Assembly (NCBI RefSeq): GCF_937616625.2
Contig: NC_065570.1
Location: 14,518,001-14,582,000, forward strand
Direction: 5' to 3'
Source of the DNA: Mercurialis annua
Taxonomy: Eukaryota; Streptophyta; Magnoliopsida; Malpighiales; Euphorbiaceae
Length of the DNA stretch: 64,000 bases
The notes beneath the pieces are model-generated. The model was not told where the DNA came from. It worked only from the letters and a program-made list of their open reading frames with translations, and ran no database searches. Both the position numbers and the translations under genes were made by a program. Shown here in pieces: positions 33,446 to 44,965 of this stretch (its first letter is position 1; every line of letters starts with the position of its first letter).

Positions 33446-34561
33446 CAAGGTATCTTTACAATAGGTTCTATGGATGCCTTAGTATTATTTGATTTGGGTG
33501 CAACACATTCATTTGTTTCGCCAAGTTTTGCAATTAAGATGGGAAACAACCCGCTTATTTGCAAAATCCATTATCAGTAGCCACTCCAATGGGTGAAAGT
33601 ATGGATACAGACATAGTTTATTAGTTTTGTCCTGTGAATGTTCAAGGACGAGAGCTGCTTGCTGATTTAGTTTTGCTAGAGGTACTAGTATTTGATGTTA
33701 TATTGGGCATGGATTGGTTAGCTCAACATTATGCAAGAATGGATTGTAGAAAGAAGTTAGTGACATTTAATACCCCTAAAATTAAAACAATTTCAATTCA
33801 AGGTGAGCAACTGAAATCCACTGCTAGCATAATCTCAGCTATGAAAGCTCAACGAATGATGAGAATCGGGTGTCAAGCATCCTTAGCTATTGTGTTAGAT
33901 ACAGAGAAAGTTCAAGGGAGTGTACATAATGTACCAGTGGTAATGGAGTATCCAGATGTTTTTCCAGAGTTACCTGGATTACCACCACACAGAGAGACAG
34001 AGTTCTGCATTGAGTTAACTCCTGGTACCAAAGCGATATCAATACCACCTTATCGAATGGCACCAGCAGAGTTAAAGGAACTGAAAGATCAACTAGAGGA
34101 GCTACTTGATCGTGGTTTTGTCAGACCAAGTGTTTCACCGTGGGGAGCACCTGTCTTATTTGTTCAGAAGAAAGATAACTCGTTTCGGCTCTGTATAGAT
34201 TACAGACAGCTGAACAAGGTTACAATCAAGAATAAGTACCCTTTGCCAAGGATTGATGATTTGTTCAATCAATTGAGGAGCAAGGTACTTTTCGAAGAAT
34301 GATTTGCGATCCGGTTATCATCAGTTGAAGATGCGAGAGGATGATGTTTCGAAAACTGCTTTTAGGACTCTGTATGGTCACTACGAGTTCTTAGTTATGT
34401 CATTCGGGTTAACGAATGCACCGGCGGCTTTCATGGATTTTATGAATCAGATATTCAAATCATTCTTGGATCAGTTTGTGATCGTCTTTATTGATGATAT
34501 TTTGATATACTCACGTACATAGGAGGAGCATGCGCACCATTTACACATAGTTCTTCAGGCA
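33446..34561 (+). pseudogene. protease and reverse transcriptase of the Tekay-like element
   Basis: The protease has MDALVLFDLGATHSFVS (catalytic Asp in DLGAT) and [19 protein letters not shown] follows with [59 protein letters not shown], then after a frameshift at about 34300 [26 protein letters not shown] and the active site [12 protein letters not shown] stop replaces the residue after SRT (TAG, probably from CAG). Two more breaks lie near 33580 and 33624. The residues needed for catalysis are visible, but no single open frame exists. Confidence 0.9.
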
Positions 34562-35314
34562 TTGAGGGAGCATGAATTGAACGCCAAGTTTTCAAAATGT
34601 GAGTTTTGGTTAGAGGAAGTGGCATTTTTGGAACATGTGGTGTCTCAAAGTGGGATCAAGGTAGATCCAAAGAAGATCGAAGCGGTTGTGGAATGGAAAC
34701 GTCCAACTTTGGTGATTGAGATTCGTAGTTTTCTTGGGTTAGCAGGATACTACAGAAGGTTCGTGCAAGATTTTTCAAAAATCTCTGCACCATTAACGAA
34801 GTTAACTCAGAAGAATGCAAAGTATGAGTGGACAGAGAAATATGATAACAGTTTTCAGAAACAAAAGGAGTGTCTAAGGACAGCTCCAGTGCTAGCGTTA
34901 CCAAAAGGTATTGAAGGATTCACTGTTTACTGTGATGCTTCGAGGGTTGGTTTAGGATGTGTGTTGATGCAGCATGGACGAGTGATAGCTTATGCTTCTC
35001 GCCAGCTAAAAAAGCATGCAGTGAACTATCCTACTCACGACTTAGAATTAGCAGAAGTGATTTTCGCATTGAAAATCTGGAGACATTACTTGTACGGTGC
35101 AACGTGCGAGATATTCACAAATCATAAGAGCTTGAAGTACATCTTTGATCACCGTGAATTGAACCTCAGACAGAGGAGATGTCTAGAGTTGCTTAAGGAT
35201 TATAATTGCACTATACAGTATCATCCGGGTAAAGCCAATGTGGTGGCTGATGTGCTAAGTAGGAAATCTGCAGGAAGCTTAGCACATGTCACTATGAGTG
35301 GCGAAAGCCATTAA
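34562..35314 (+). pseudogene. RT connection and RNase H of the Tekay-like element
   Basis: This is the longest intact stretch here, 250 codons in one frame. It continues RT with [22 protein letters not shown] and [24 protein letters not shown]. RNase H follows with [18 protein letters not shown] (first Asp), [20 protein letters not shown] (Glu), [12 protein letters not shown] and [17 protein letters not shown] (last Asp). It degrades the RNA strand of the hybrid. The frame ends at 35314 and integrase resumes at 35315. Confidence 0.9.
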
Positions 35315-36805
35315 TCAAGAAGATTTATACGATGTTCAGTCAGAACATCAGATTTGAAGTTTCTTATCTTAGGAGCTTGATAGCTCAATTAAGTGTGCGA
35401 CCAACACTAATTGACAGGATTAAGGAGTTACAAGGTGAAGAACTTCAATTGAAACGTGTGATGGATGAGGTAGCGAAAGGAAAGTGCCAAGACTTTAATG
35501 TTGTCAACGGAGCACTAAAATATGGTACTAGATTGAGTGTACCAGATGTGGAGAATCTGAGACAAAAGATCATAGAGAAAACCCATGGTTCAACTTATAG
35601 TATTCATCTAGGTTCTACCAAAATGTATAGAGATATCAAGGAGATGTACTGGTGGAACGGAATGAAGCGAGATATAGCGGAGTTTGTAGCAAAGTGTCCG
35701 GTGTGTCAGCAAGTTAAGCTAGAACACGAAAGGCCATATGGATTTTTACAACCCCTACCCATTCCAGAATGGAAGTGGGAAAGGATTACGATGGATTTTA
35801 TGGTCGGACTACTTAAGACGCATAAAGGTTTTGATTCTATATGGGTTATAGTGGATCGTCTGACGAAGTCAGCCCACTTCATACCTATTAAGATATCATA
35901 TACTGCGGGGAAGTTGGCACAAGTGTACATTGATAGAATAGTCAGTCTACATGGAGTTCCTGTGTCAATAGATTTAGATAAAGGTTCGGTGTTTACCTTT
36001 AGATTTTGGGGAAGTTTGCAGGAAGCAATGGGAACGCGGCTAGATTTTAGTACCGCATTTCATCCGCAAACTGATGAACAGTCTGAAAGGACTATTCAGA
36101 CTTTAGAGGATATGCTTCGACTGTGCGTACTGGATTTTGGAGGTAGCTGGGATATGTATATACCATTGGTGGAATTCTCATACAACAACAACTGTCATTC
36201 CACTATTGAAATGGCTCCATATGAGGCATTGTACGGTCGTAAGTGTCAATCTCCTATTTGTTGGGAGAAAGTTGGAGAGAGGAAGTTGACAGGAGCGGAG
36301 ATTATTCAGGTTACCTCAGAGAAGGTACCATTGATTAAGCAGCATTTGGAAACTGCTTTTAGTCGCTAGAAAAGTTATGCGGATCCAAAGAGGAAAGAAA
36401 TAGAGTTTCAAGTTGGTGACTATGTTTTTTTGAAAGTATCACCAATGAAGAGTGTTGTTCGTTTTGGAAAGAGAGGCAAGTTATCTCCAAGGTATATGGG
36501 ACCATACGAGATTATAGAGAGCATAGGAGCGGTGGCATATAAGTTATCTACCGCCACATATGTCGCAAGTTCATCCGGTGTTTCACATATCGATGCTGCG
36601 AAAGTATAACGCAGATCATTCTCATGTGATTCAACCACAAGCTGTGGAAGTCAACGAGGAACTTTCTTACGAGGAGCAACCTATTGAGATAGTAGATACT
36701 CAATTACGAAAACTTCGTACTAAGGAGATTCCTATGGTAAAAGTGATGTGGAGAAACCATTATGTGGAGGAATGTACGTGGGAGACGGAGGCGGATATGT
36801 GCCAG
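35315..36805 (+). pseudogene. integrase and chromodomain of the Tekay-like element
   Basis: The zinc domain has HLGSTKMYRDIKEMYWWNGM and CPVCQQVK. The catalytic core has MDFMVGLLKTHKGFDSIWVI (Asp), DKGSVFTFRFW (Asp region) and HPQTDEQSERTIQTLEDM (Glu). A TAG at 36367 breaks SR*KSYADPKR. The C-terminal part has GDYVFLKVSPMKSV..GKRGKLSPRYMGPYEI, then VHPVFHISMLRKY after a frameshift, and the chromodomain KLRTKEIPMVKVMWRNHYVEECTWETEADM. The MITE at 36806 interrupts the chromodomain tail, which resumes at 37735 as RYPYLF. Chromodomains steer chromoviruses into heterochromatin. Confidence 0.9.
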
Positions 36806-37726
36806 CAATGTTGTCAAAATCGCGTTTCAACTCGTACGATTTTACGAGTTAAAATCATACAAACGATTCAACTCGGCTTAAAAATCGGATCTTGATGAAG
36901 TGGTTATAAAATCGCGAGTTAGATCAATAAAATCGGTAGAAAAGCGATTTTACAACCTCGTTTAACGATTTCACTTTTATGTGAAATAAGATGCAAAGAA
37001 GGGATAATTGGGGTCTCAAATTACACTACAAAAGGTCCATGTTATTTAATTACACATGGTCATGTAAGTTTATGAAATCAATTCCCATGTTCTTTAATTT
37101 TAGCCATAATGATAAGAAAACACATGCCCAATTTTCGTTATTTTTTGCTTTTTTTCGTTTAACCTTTTTTTTAAGAAATACTTTTTCTACTCTTATTTCT
37201 TAACCTAAGCAATATGTCATCTATGTTACAACTTTCTTAAAATTTTAATTTGAATCATTATTTTAATTGTAATTAGTATTGATATTTCAGATATATCTTT
37301 TATCACTAAAATTGATTATTATTTTTAATTTGAATTAAGTTTTTTAAAAAAATTATAATAGATGTGGATATTTTAGATATATTTTTGAATACTAAAACTA
37401 ATGATTATTTTTGGCATAATTAAACATTTAATTTTTAGTTTTAGTTTATCCACAAATACTTTTATTCTTTATATGAAATGTTTTTTTTATTTTTAATCAT
37501 TTATTATATAAAATAAGTAATTGTAAATCATATTGTAAATAGAAAATATATATTAAAATGATAAATAATTTAATAGAACTAAAATTTTAATAATATTTTT
37601 TAATATTTGTGTCTTAATCTTCTCAAGAACATATTTTATACAGTTCGTAGAATCTTACGATTTTAAGTTACGAGTTTATAAGACTCATTTCGATTCTATA
37701 TTGGAAAAGCGAGTTTGACAACATTG
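36806..37726 (+). mobile_element. hAT-like non-autonomous element, copy 2 (921 bp)
   Basis: The inverted ends match copy 1 at 24826 (CAATGTTGTCAAAATCGCG ... CGAGTTTGACAACATTG). Flanking eight bases are TGTGCCAG (36798-36805) and CGTGTCAG (37727-37734), two mismatches. Removing the element and one duplicate restores the pol reading across the site (ADMCQ/RYPYLF), so the border is fixed by coding frame. No ORF of interest lies inside. Confidence 0.9.
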
Positions 37727-37801
37727 CGTGTCAGCGATATCCTTACCTGTTTCTACAAGGTACGTAGTTCTTATTGAAATTCGAGGACGAATTTTAATAA
37801 G

Positions 37802-37811
37802 GTGGGGAGAA
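37802..37811 (+). other. polypurine tract
   Basis: GTGGGGAGAA lies just before the 3' LTR, after ATTCGAGGACGAATTTTAAT, the usual context in Tekay elements. It primes plus-strand synthesis. Confidence 0.85.
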
Positions 37812-38430
37812 TGTAATACCCCGTAAATTTAAAGGACTAAATTATTCCACGAAAGGAATAATTTATAGGACCAGAAGAATGTAAATTAAATTTGAGGATA
37901 AATTTAATTTATAGTATCTCCGAAAATAGAAAATAGCTATAAAGTTAAAATATAAAATTTGGATATTTATATTTTAATTAACGGGAATTAAAAAATGCTT
38001 ATAAATTAAAATAAAATAATTTATAAGTCCCGTGTGAATATCTCTGGAGTCAAAATTCACAGAATATTTTTAAGAAGTTACCCCTAAAATTTTATTGAAT
38101 TTGGAGATAGAAATTTTATTAAGCGGGTCTAATTTAGCCCTAATAAATCTTAAATGATTTATTAAAAATAAAATATAGGTCCCGTGAGAACAAAAATTAC
38201 GTTTTTATTCTAATTACGAATTATGGAATTCATGGTTAAAATTTCATAAAATTCGAAGGTCGTCCGTTTTAGTTACGGACGAGTATTTAAGAATTTGGGT
38301 AAAAGTAACGGGTGAATACCTAGGGGCTAGTTTGGCTTTTAGCCAAACTATATTTGGAAATAGAGAACAAAACATTAGGGTTTTGTATACAGAGAACGGC
38401 GACAACTTCGATCGACGGTAGGTTCGCCGA
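37812..38430 (+). repeat. 3' LTR of the Tekay-like element, truncated
   Basis: It matches 28939 onward to GGTAGGTTCGCCGA and then stops. Compared with the 5' LTR it lacks about 28-30 bases covering the TATA box (ACTATAT joins TTGGAAATAGAG at about 38352). The remaining 1.9 kb of LTR are absent from this position. Confidence 0.9.
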
Positions 38431-38950
38431 AAATCATAATCTTTAAAATCCCAAAAATCATAATTTTTAAAATCCCAAAAATCTTAATCTTTACATATTT
38501 AACTATTTATTTTCGGTTTCTCTAAAAATATACCAAAAAATTATATTTTTCACAATATCATAAAACTTCAAAATTATAATAAAATTTCAAACTTGAAATT
38601 TCAAAAATTATTTAGTTATTTAAGATCCTTTAAATTTCGGTTTTTAACCAAAATCAAACCCTTGATCATCTTTAAAAATTACTCCTTTTAAACTTTAATC
38701 TTTTAAAAACTCCAACTTCATTTATATCTATAATTTTTGAATTTAAAGATCATTTAAACATTTTTGCAAATTTTATTCCTTTACTTTAAACCTTAACTTG
38801 TAAAATAATCATAATTTTTCAAAACTAACCATAATCCATATTTTTTTATCATTTTAAAGATCATAAATTTAAAATAAAAATCAAGTTCCCAACCTTTTAA
38901 AAATCATCCACACAACCATAAATTTTGACCAAATAACAACTAAAACATGC
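38431..38950. other. AT-rich stretch without a gene
   Basis: Short repeated phrases (AAATCATAATCTTTAAAATCCC) occur at its start. Composition recalls the U3 or internal AT-rich parts of the LTRs, possibly in reverse, but I could not align it. No coding sequence. Confidence 0.5.
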
Positions 38951-41900
38951 TTATTTGGGTTATTTCTTTAGAGAGATTGCTTTTTTGGCAGAAACTTCAG
39001 TTAATTGGCTATTCCTTCGATTATTTTACTTAGCGAAGACTTCAATGAAATTTTACGTCCGGAAAAAAGATTGAATTGTGTGGGATACTCGCCTTCGAAG
39101 TTAGCTTTCAATGACTTCATTAATTTGGCTGAGCTGATTGATCTTCCTATTCACGGGAGACAGTTACATGGAAAAACTCTACTTCGAGATCAAGAATAGA
39201 CAAATGTTTGGTCTCGGCATCGGCAGGTTTATATTGGCCGAATCTCTCTCTGCCTTGCCGCAGGGTCAATTTGACCATGTGCCAATTTGTTTTCGGTCGG
39301 CTAGTAGTTTTGAATGGGGACCGCGTCCTTTTCGCTCTGTTGATGCTTGGTGGGAGCATGCTGATTTCAGTATTTTTCTCTCGGATTCTTGGAGCTTTAT
39401 TTGTTCCACTCCTGATAATCTCACTCATAGGTTAAAGAAGTTGCAGTTGCTTATTAAGAGATGGAACAGTGATATTTTTGGTGATTAAAACAAACTCATT
39501 AAGGAACTTAATTGTGCTATTTTTGTAAAGGAATTGGAGGCCGAATCTAGACAGTTAACAGAGGAAGAGGTTAATGATTTAGTAGCTAGCAAAAAAAATC
39601 TATGGGTAGCAGAAAAAAGAGTGGAGTCTTTATGGATTCAAAAGTCTTGCCTCAAGTGGAGTTTATCTGGTGATAGAAATTCTAAGTTATTCCATAGTAT
39701 TGCCTCTCAGCATCACAGGAACAATCATAATTCTGCTATTCATGTGGGAGATGTAATCTATTTAGAGCCAGCTGATATGAGATTTCATATTAGGGAATTT
39801 TTTTAATTCTCTCTACAGTCGTAGAGAGAGGGTGTATTATGATATTTCTGGTTTGGATTTTAGAAGATTATCCATGGTGCATGCCGATTCTTCAATCCAA
39901 AAGTTTGATGAAAATGAAGTCTTCTTAGCTATTTCTTCCTTGAATGAGAAAAAAGCGACAGGTTCAGATGGGTTTAACTTCTTTTCTATCGCCGAGCTTG
40001 GACTACCATGAAAGCAGTTATTCTTGATATGTTTTTGACCTTTCATAGTTCGGTGCATTGCCAAAAGGAATTAATTCTTCTTTCATGGTTTTAATTCATA
40101 AGATAATTAGCTCTTTTAATGTCAAGGACTTCCGCCCTATTAGCTTGGTGAATGGTTTTATACAAGCTTTTATCGAACGCTTTGTCCTTACGCTTAGCTC
40201 CTCTCCTATCTATGATTGTTTTGGAAATTCAGCACGCTTTCTTGAAGGGTAGGAGCATTCTTAACTGTTCTATGATTGCTAATAAATTAATTCCTTTAGA
40301 AAATAGATGGAAGGAGAACCTGCTTGTTCTGCAGCTTGATTTTCAAAATGCTTTTGACAGCATTGATTGGTCGTACATTTTGTCAGTTATGCGTTGTATG
40401 GGTTTCCCACAGTTATGGCTTGATTGGATGTTGTGTCTTTCCTCGGCCACCACATCGATTTTGGTCAATGGTAGTCATATCGATCCTATTAATCTTCAGC
40501 GGGGGGTGCGGCAATATGATCCTATTTCTCCCTATCTTTTTTTCTTAAGCTATCGAAGGGCTGAAATGTCTTCTCGATAAGGCTAGTAATTTGGGGTTTA
40601 CACGAGGGTATTCTTTTTCAGATGAGTTTGATCCGGTGTCTATCTCACAATTTGCGGATGATACTCTTATTTTTTTTCCTTATGATACAGGTCATTTGAA
40701 GAATTTGACTCGGATTCTTTGACGTTTTGAAGTTGTGTCTGGCTTGAAAATTAATTTTAATAAAAGTTCTATTATGGGAATAAATACCGGTGTTGGAGAG
40801 TTAGCTACAGCAGCAAGTGTGGTGGGTTGTAAAGTCGAGTCTCTCCCGATCAAGTATCTTGGTTTGCCTCTTATGAGACGTTAGTTAGCCTCTAAATTTT
40901 GGGATCATGTTGCGGATAGATTTAAATCTAAATTAGCTTTATGGAAGGGGTCTCTACTCTCCCCTGCAGGCAAGTTAGTTCTTATTAAATTTGCCCTATT
41001 TAGTGTGCCTGTTTATTTTATGTCAGTATTCAGTATGCCCAGTGGGGTCCAAAGGAAACTGGAATCTTATATGAAGCGCTTTCTCTAGAAAGGTAATGTT
41101 TCATCTAGAACCCTTTCCAAAGTTTCATGGAAGATTATTTTTCAAGATTATGATATGGGTGGTTCGGGCATTTCAAACCTTAGAGTTAGAAATCAGAGTT
41201 AGTTATTCAAATGGGTGTGGAAATTGCGTTTTTGTTGCAAGAGTTCACTTTGGTTTAACGTTGTAGCTAGTTGTTCTAATATCTCGGATTGGGATTCTTT
41301 ACTTTTTGGAGATACTAAGAAAATGTCTAATAGTTGGAAAGGTATACAAAAGAAGTGTTGTGGTGATGAATTTGTATGAGAAGTTTTTATTGGCTATATT
41401 CGATATAAGGTTGGTGATAGAGCTCCAGTGAGTGTTTGGCAGATAATTGGTTGGAAGATGGGAGGTCGATGGATTTATTTCCTAAACTTTTCAATCTATC
41501 TAATCAGAAACATGGTTATTTAGCTGATATCAGGAGCATCGGTTGGAGGTGGAGAAGGCGATTGAGAGGATAAAAAATGTTGCTTTTACGGAGGTTTCGA
41601 ATTTTATTTGATGGGTTACACTTTGTTGATGATAGAGCTGATGTTATTAAATGGAATACCCCTTCATCTATTTACTCGGCAGCTTCGTTTTGTAAAATTG
41701 TGGCAATGGCAACTTCTACTCGTCATGTTCGCAGTGGAGGGCCTAAAGTTGAAGATCATGTTCATATTGCAGTTGTTGGGGTTTCGTCACGTGTTAATGA
41801 TCTTCACTCTAGGCCAAACTGCTGAGCTGATAAATGTCCTGCATTCGATCTCTTTAAATTGTACTGCTGCTCAAGTCCAAGCACATGTTGTTGCTGCTGA

Positions 41901-42707
41901 ATTTTAAGGACCTGCTACTGCTGATTTTCAGAGACCCGCTGCTGCTGCTGATCTTCTGAGACCTACTGCTACTACTGCTGATCTTCAGGAACCTGCTACT
42001 GCTACCGTCTAGAGAAGACGAACAACTGTTGTTGAAGTTCAGGGACCAGTTGTTACTGAAGTTCAGGTGAACCCTTCTTCTTTTGCTCGGATTTGGAAAT
42101 CAAAAGCTCCTCCTCGTGTTAAATTTTCTATTTAGGTTTCTTTACATAATCGAGTTCCCACTTTGGATTTCTTAGAACGACGCTTTATAATTCCTCCTGA
42201 TAATACGATGTGCTCCCTTTGTAATGAGCTGGAGTCACAGGATCATTTGTTTATTCATTATGTTTTTGCAAGGAATGTTTGGTGTGGAGTGTTACAGAAG
42301 TTGGATATAGCCTGGGTTTTTCCGAATTCTTTTGAGGATTTCATGTTTTAGTGGCAGGCTATTGTTCTGAGGGGGTCGTACTGGAAGCTATGGCAAATTT
42401 TATAGTGTTTGGTAGTTTGGGATATATGGAAAAGTAGGAATAGCAGAGTTTTTCAATAAGGAGCATTCGGCTAAGGAGACTGTCATCTTTAATTGCTTAA
42501 CGAGGTCTGCTTTTCTTTTTCAGTGTTGTAATAGGAGTTTCAGTTATTCTGTATTTTGTATGCGAACAGTTGATTTTTTTGGCTCGTTTCCTATAGTCAA
42601 AGCCATTAGTGTGCCACCTTGAGTGTGTCACTTTTTGTGCGAAAGCTATAAGTTTTGAGTTGCCACTTCTTGTGGCTTTTATAAAATTTTATATTCATAA
42701 AAAAAAT
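38951..42707 (+). pseudogene. L1-type LINE, ORF2 pseudogene, 5' truncated
   Basis: Endonuclease C-terminal part at about 39005-39180 (LSEDFNEILRPEKRLN, LIDLPIHGR); spacer with FSIASQHHRNNHNSAIHVGD near 39690. RT at 40055-40700: LPKGINSSFMVLIHKI, DFRPISLVNG, HAFLKGRSI, LQLDFQNAFDSIDW, LQRGVRQYDPISPYLF and QFADDTLIF. Near 40700-41330 are GLKINFNKSS, YLGLPL and ISNLRVRNQ regions. A zinc-binding RT C-terminal domain (zf-RVT) at 42080-42350 has KAPPRVKFSIWVSLHNRVPT, CSLCNELESQDHLF and WCGVLQ. The end near 42690-42707 is A-rich (CATAAAAAAAATC). Many stops and shifts. Plant L1 elements move by target-primed reverse transcription. No target duplication found. Confidence 0.9.
41860..42015 (+). repeat. 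30-36 bp tandem repeat within the LINE ORF2
   Basis: The unit is near GACCTGCTACTGCTGATCTT then CAG, repeated about four times with expanded GCT/ACT triplets. It codes for an Ala/Thr-rich, Asp-Leu repeat between RT and zf-RVT, where L1 ORF2 is normally unique. Lengths vary in multiples of three for most units. Confidence 0.75.
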
Positions 42708-42946
42708 CAACTATAGAAAGTACGAGTACCTTTTGTAGCTTTGGAAAAGTGAGAGGACCAAAGAAATGAATTGCTAGCTCTTTGTGGGTAGTGGTACGGT
42801 TTTGAAGAAGCAAAATGGAAAAATTTAAGTTTCTAGAATATGGAAATGAAAGAAATGAAAAATCTCCCTTTTTTTGATAATAAAAACAAAATAACATCAC
42901 ATCCAAACTTAATCTCTAAGTTTATTTGTAGGAGTGACACATATAA
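42708..42946 (-). repeat. minus LTR sequence, left flank of the Harbinger insertion
   Basis: It is similar to 57600-57703 (shared TGATAATAAAAACAAAATAA and CAAACTTAATCTC/TTCAAGTTT). It ends GTGACACATATAA, and the match continues at 51427. The two halves together equal the uninterrupted sequence at 57600-58370. Confidence 0.75.
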
Positions 42947-43136
42947 GAGCATCCATAGTTGTTAGACTGTTTTTGAGTCTGATGAGTATGCCACATCAGC
43001 TTTTCATTTAACTCATATTCATTAGAGAACCTCCCACAATGGTTAGACTGTATAAAGTAAACTGATAAGGGATGCACACTAAACTACATACTTCTTTCTT
43101 TTAAGAAAACATATACATTTAAATAAAATTGCATAT

Positions 43137-44880
43137 TATCACGACCTGAAATCACGAGCCGTGACCGGCGCTAGGGAATGGGAATGGTAGTTGCAAAACC
43201 CGTAGCAAGCCTTTAAAAACACTTATAAATTTTTCGTAAAACATTCATTCCTAAAATTCAAACGCCCATCCATAAACAAATCAAATTCATTAAAAGCTTC
43301 TTGAGCTTTGACGTGTACAAACGTCTGTTTCAAAACACAAAGTGTTCCATAGGAACTTGGGCCTTACCGTGCAATGTCCCACATCCTAGCACAACCCATT
43401 CTTAAAACAAAGAAAACAGTTTTATAGCGGAAGTCTCAAAACACTTTTACAATCAGAGATATATCATACACGAAAATCGTTTGACAAACAAACATACATA
43501 TGCTAGGACTCGATCCTACTGCAGCACTATTGGTTGACTCCTTCTTCCTGTACATAAAGACTTCTGGAACTAGGGTAGAAGTCTGTCGTGTCATAGACCA
43601 TACACCTGCAACATACACTGTTGGGGGGTTAGACGAGACTGAGTGAGTTATACGTTACATACCCTATTATCAAAATAGCATCGCGTTTTTAAAACGTTTT
43701 ATGCAAACACAATCCTTTCATATACATATACTTTTACTCCATTACGAACTAGTTAAATCTCTAATTCTTAAATCATACTCATTTTCATTTTACCTCACAT
43801 AAACAACCAACCAAAGGTTCTAGCTGTGACATGATTAATAACAATATTCTCAACATCTATAAAACTCATAATAACATGAACATCATATCAACAATTGTGA
43901 TATCCATCTCTGTAACAATTCATCAAACCCTAGGTCTATACCTGGAACACAACACTGGCTTACAGCCTAGCCAAACTCTTTCTAGGCCACCTGACGGTTA
44001 ACCCTTCTACTTCATTAGCAGGCTCGGCCCTTCTCCCTTCACCGACCATCGTTCAGGACTTAGCCCTGTGTCATGCGCATTGACACCTAACAAAATATTC
44101 TCCCATGTGCATATCTCTATCTCAGCACATACTCACAGGTGCATATCACAACTCAGCACCTCTCATATACATCATTACAGAATGGCATATCACCAACACA
44201 AATCTCAACCATTTAAGCACAGCTAAATAACCATTTGGCCACAAAACCAAATCTCCAAAACAACTTCAACAACAAACACTTTAATGCATCATTTACCAAA
44301 TCAAATGACTATCCTATAGCCATAAAGGCATATCATATCTCTAATTCGAACCATATACAAATCACAAGTTGCATATACAAAGCAATACAAATAAGTCGTA
44401 TACAAACGACACACACCAATCCAATCAAATCAAGCCAATACAGACAATCCAAGCCAAACAATCTAATCCAAACACTACACATTTGCGATGCGTTCAAGTA
44501 CTATTCATATAGTATATTAACATAGATTTAATTACGATAATGTGAGTAAGTAAAATATACTCACAACTTGCTTATCCAAAATCTTTGCTTATTATAGCGT
44601 AACCTCCCTGAGCTCCTTGTCCGCTAGTAGGTCGCCTTATCGGACCTAGGACATAACTCAACAACACATAGACTCGAGATTTAAACAAGTTACATAACTT
44701 GTCATATTATCGACCACGTAGTCGACTATGTTTGCTAATCGTAAAATAGTCTGACCTTAAAACAAAATTGACATTCATAAAGTTCAGAATGTCCTCTACA
44801 ACTTTCGTTTAGGTCTCGGACTAATATATAAATGATTAAAAACACTAAATTTTAAAAGAAACACTACAGATTTAAATAAA
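43137..44880 (-). repeat. minus-strand LTR fragment inside the Harbinger element
   Basis: It opens TATCACGACC with the reversed end block (GTGACCGGCGCTAGGGAATG, GCAAAACCCGTAGCAAGCC). The acceptor-like motif on the minus strand, GTATGTTGCAG/GTGTATGG, crosses 43606-43607, with ACTCACTCAGTCTCG upstream. The similarity runs at least to 44660 (GTAAGCAAGC-like stretch). The promoter half is missing and the right border is uncertain. Confidence 0.65.
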
Positions 44881-44965
44881 ACTACTACATAAATAAATTT
44901 ATTGTCAAATAAAAATTATGAATTTTAAAAAACTAATGCAAATTTTCATTTTCTCTGAAATGTTA

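Larger units (their letters stand above)
28939..38430 (+). mobile_element. Tekay/Del-type Ty3/gypsy retrotransposon, nearly full length, 3' LTR truncated
   Basis: The order is 5' LTR (28939-31512), iMet primer site, gag, protease, RT, RNase H, integrase, chromodomain, polypurine tract and partial 3' LTR (37812-38430). The two LTRs are roughly 95% identical over the shared 600 bases by eye, so it is the youngest large element here. A hAT-like MITE sits in the chromodomain codons. Several stops and at least four frameshifts make it inactive. The rest of the 3' LTR is gone and AT-rich sequence follows. Confidence 0.93.

Noticed and set aside
44235..44525. 96-codon ORF rich in Asn/Ser/Gln
   Set aside because: It lies in the minus LTR fragment and shows no domain; composition follows the AT-rich DNA.
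44705..44718. CATATTATC repeat as the target duplication of the minus LTR at 43137
   Set aside because: The supposed right border does not coincide with an LTR start, so the match is probably chance.
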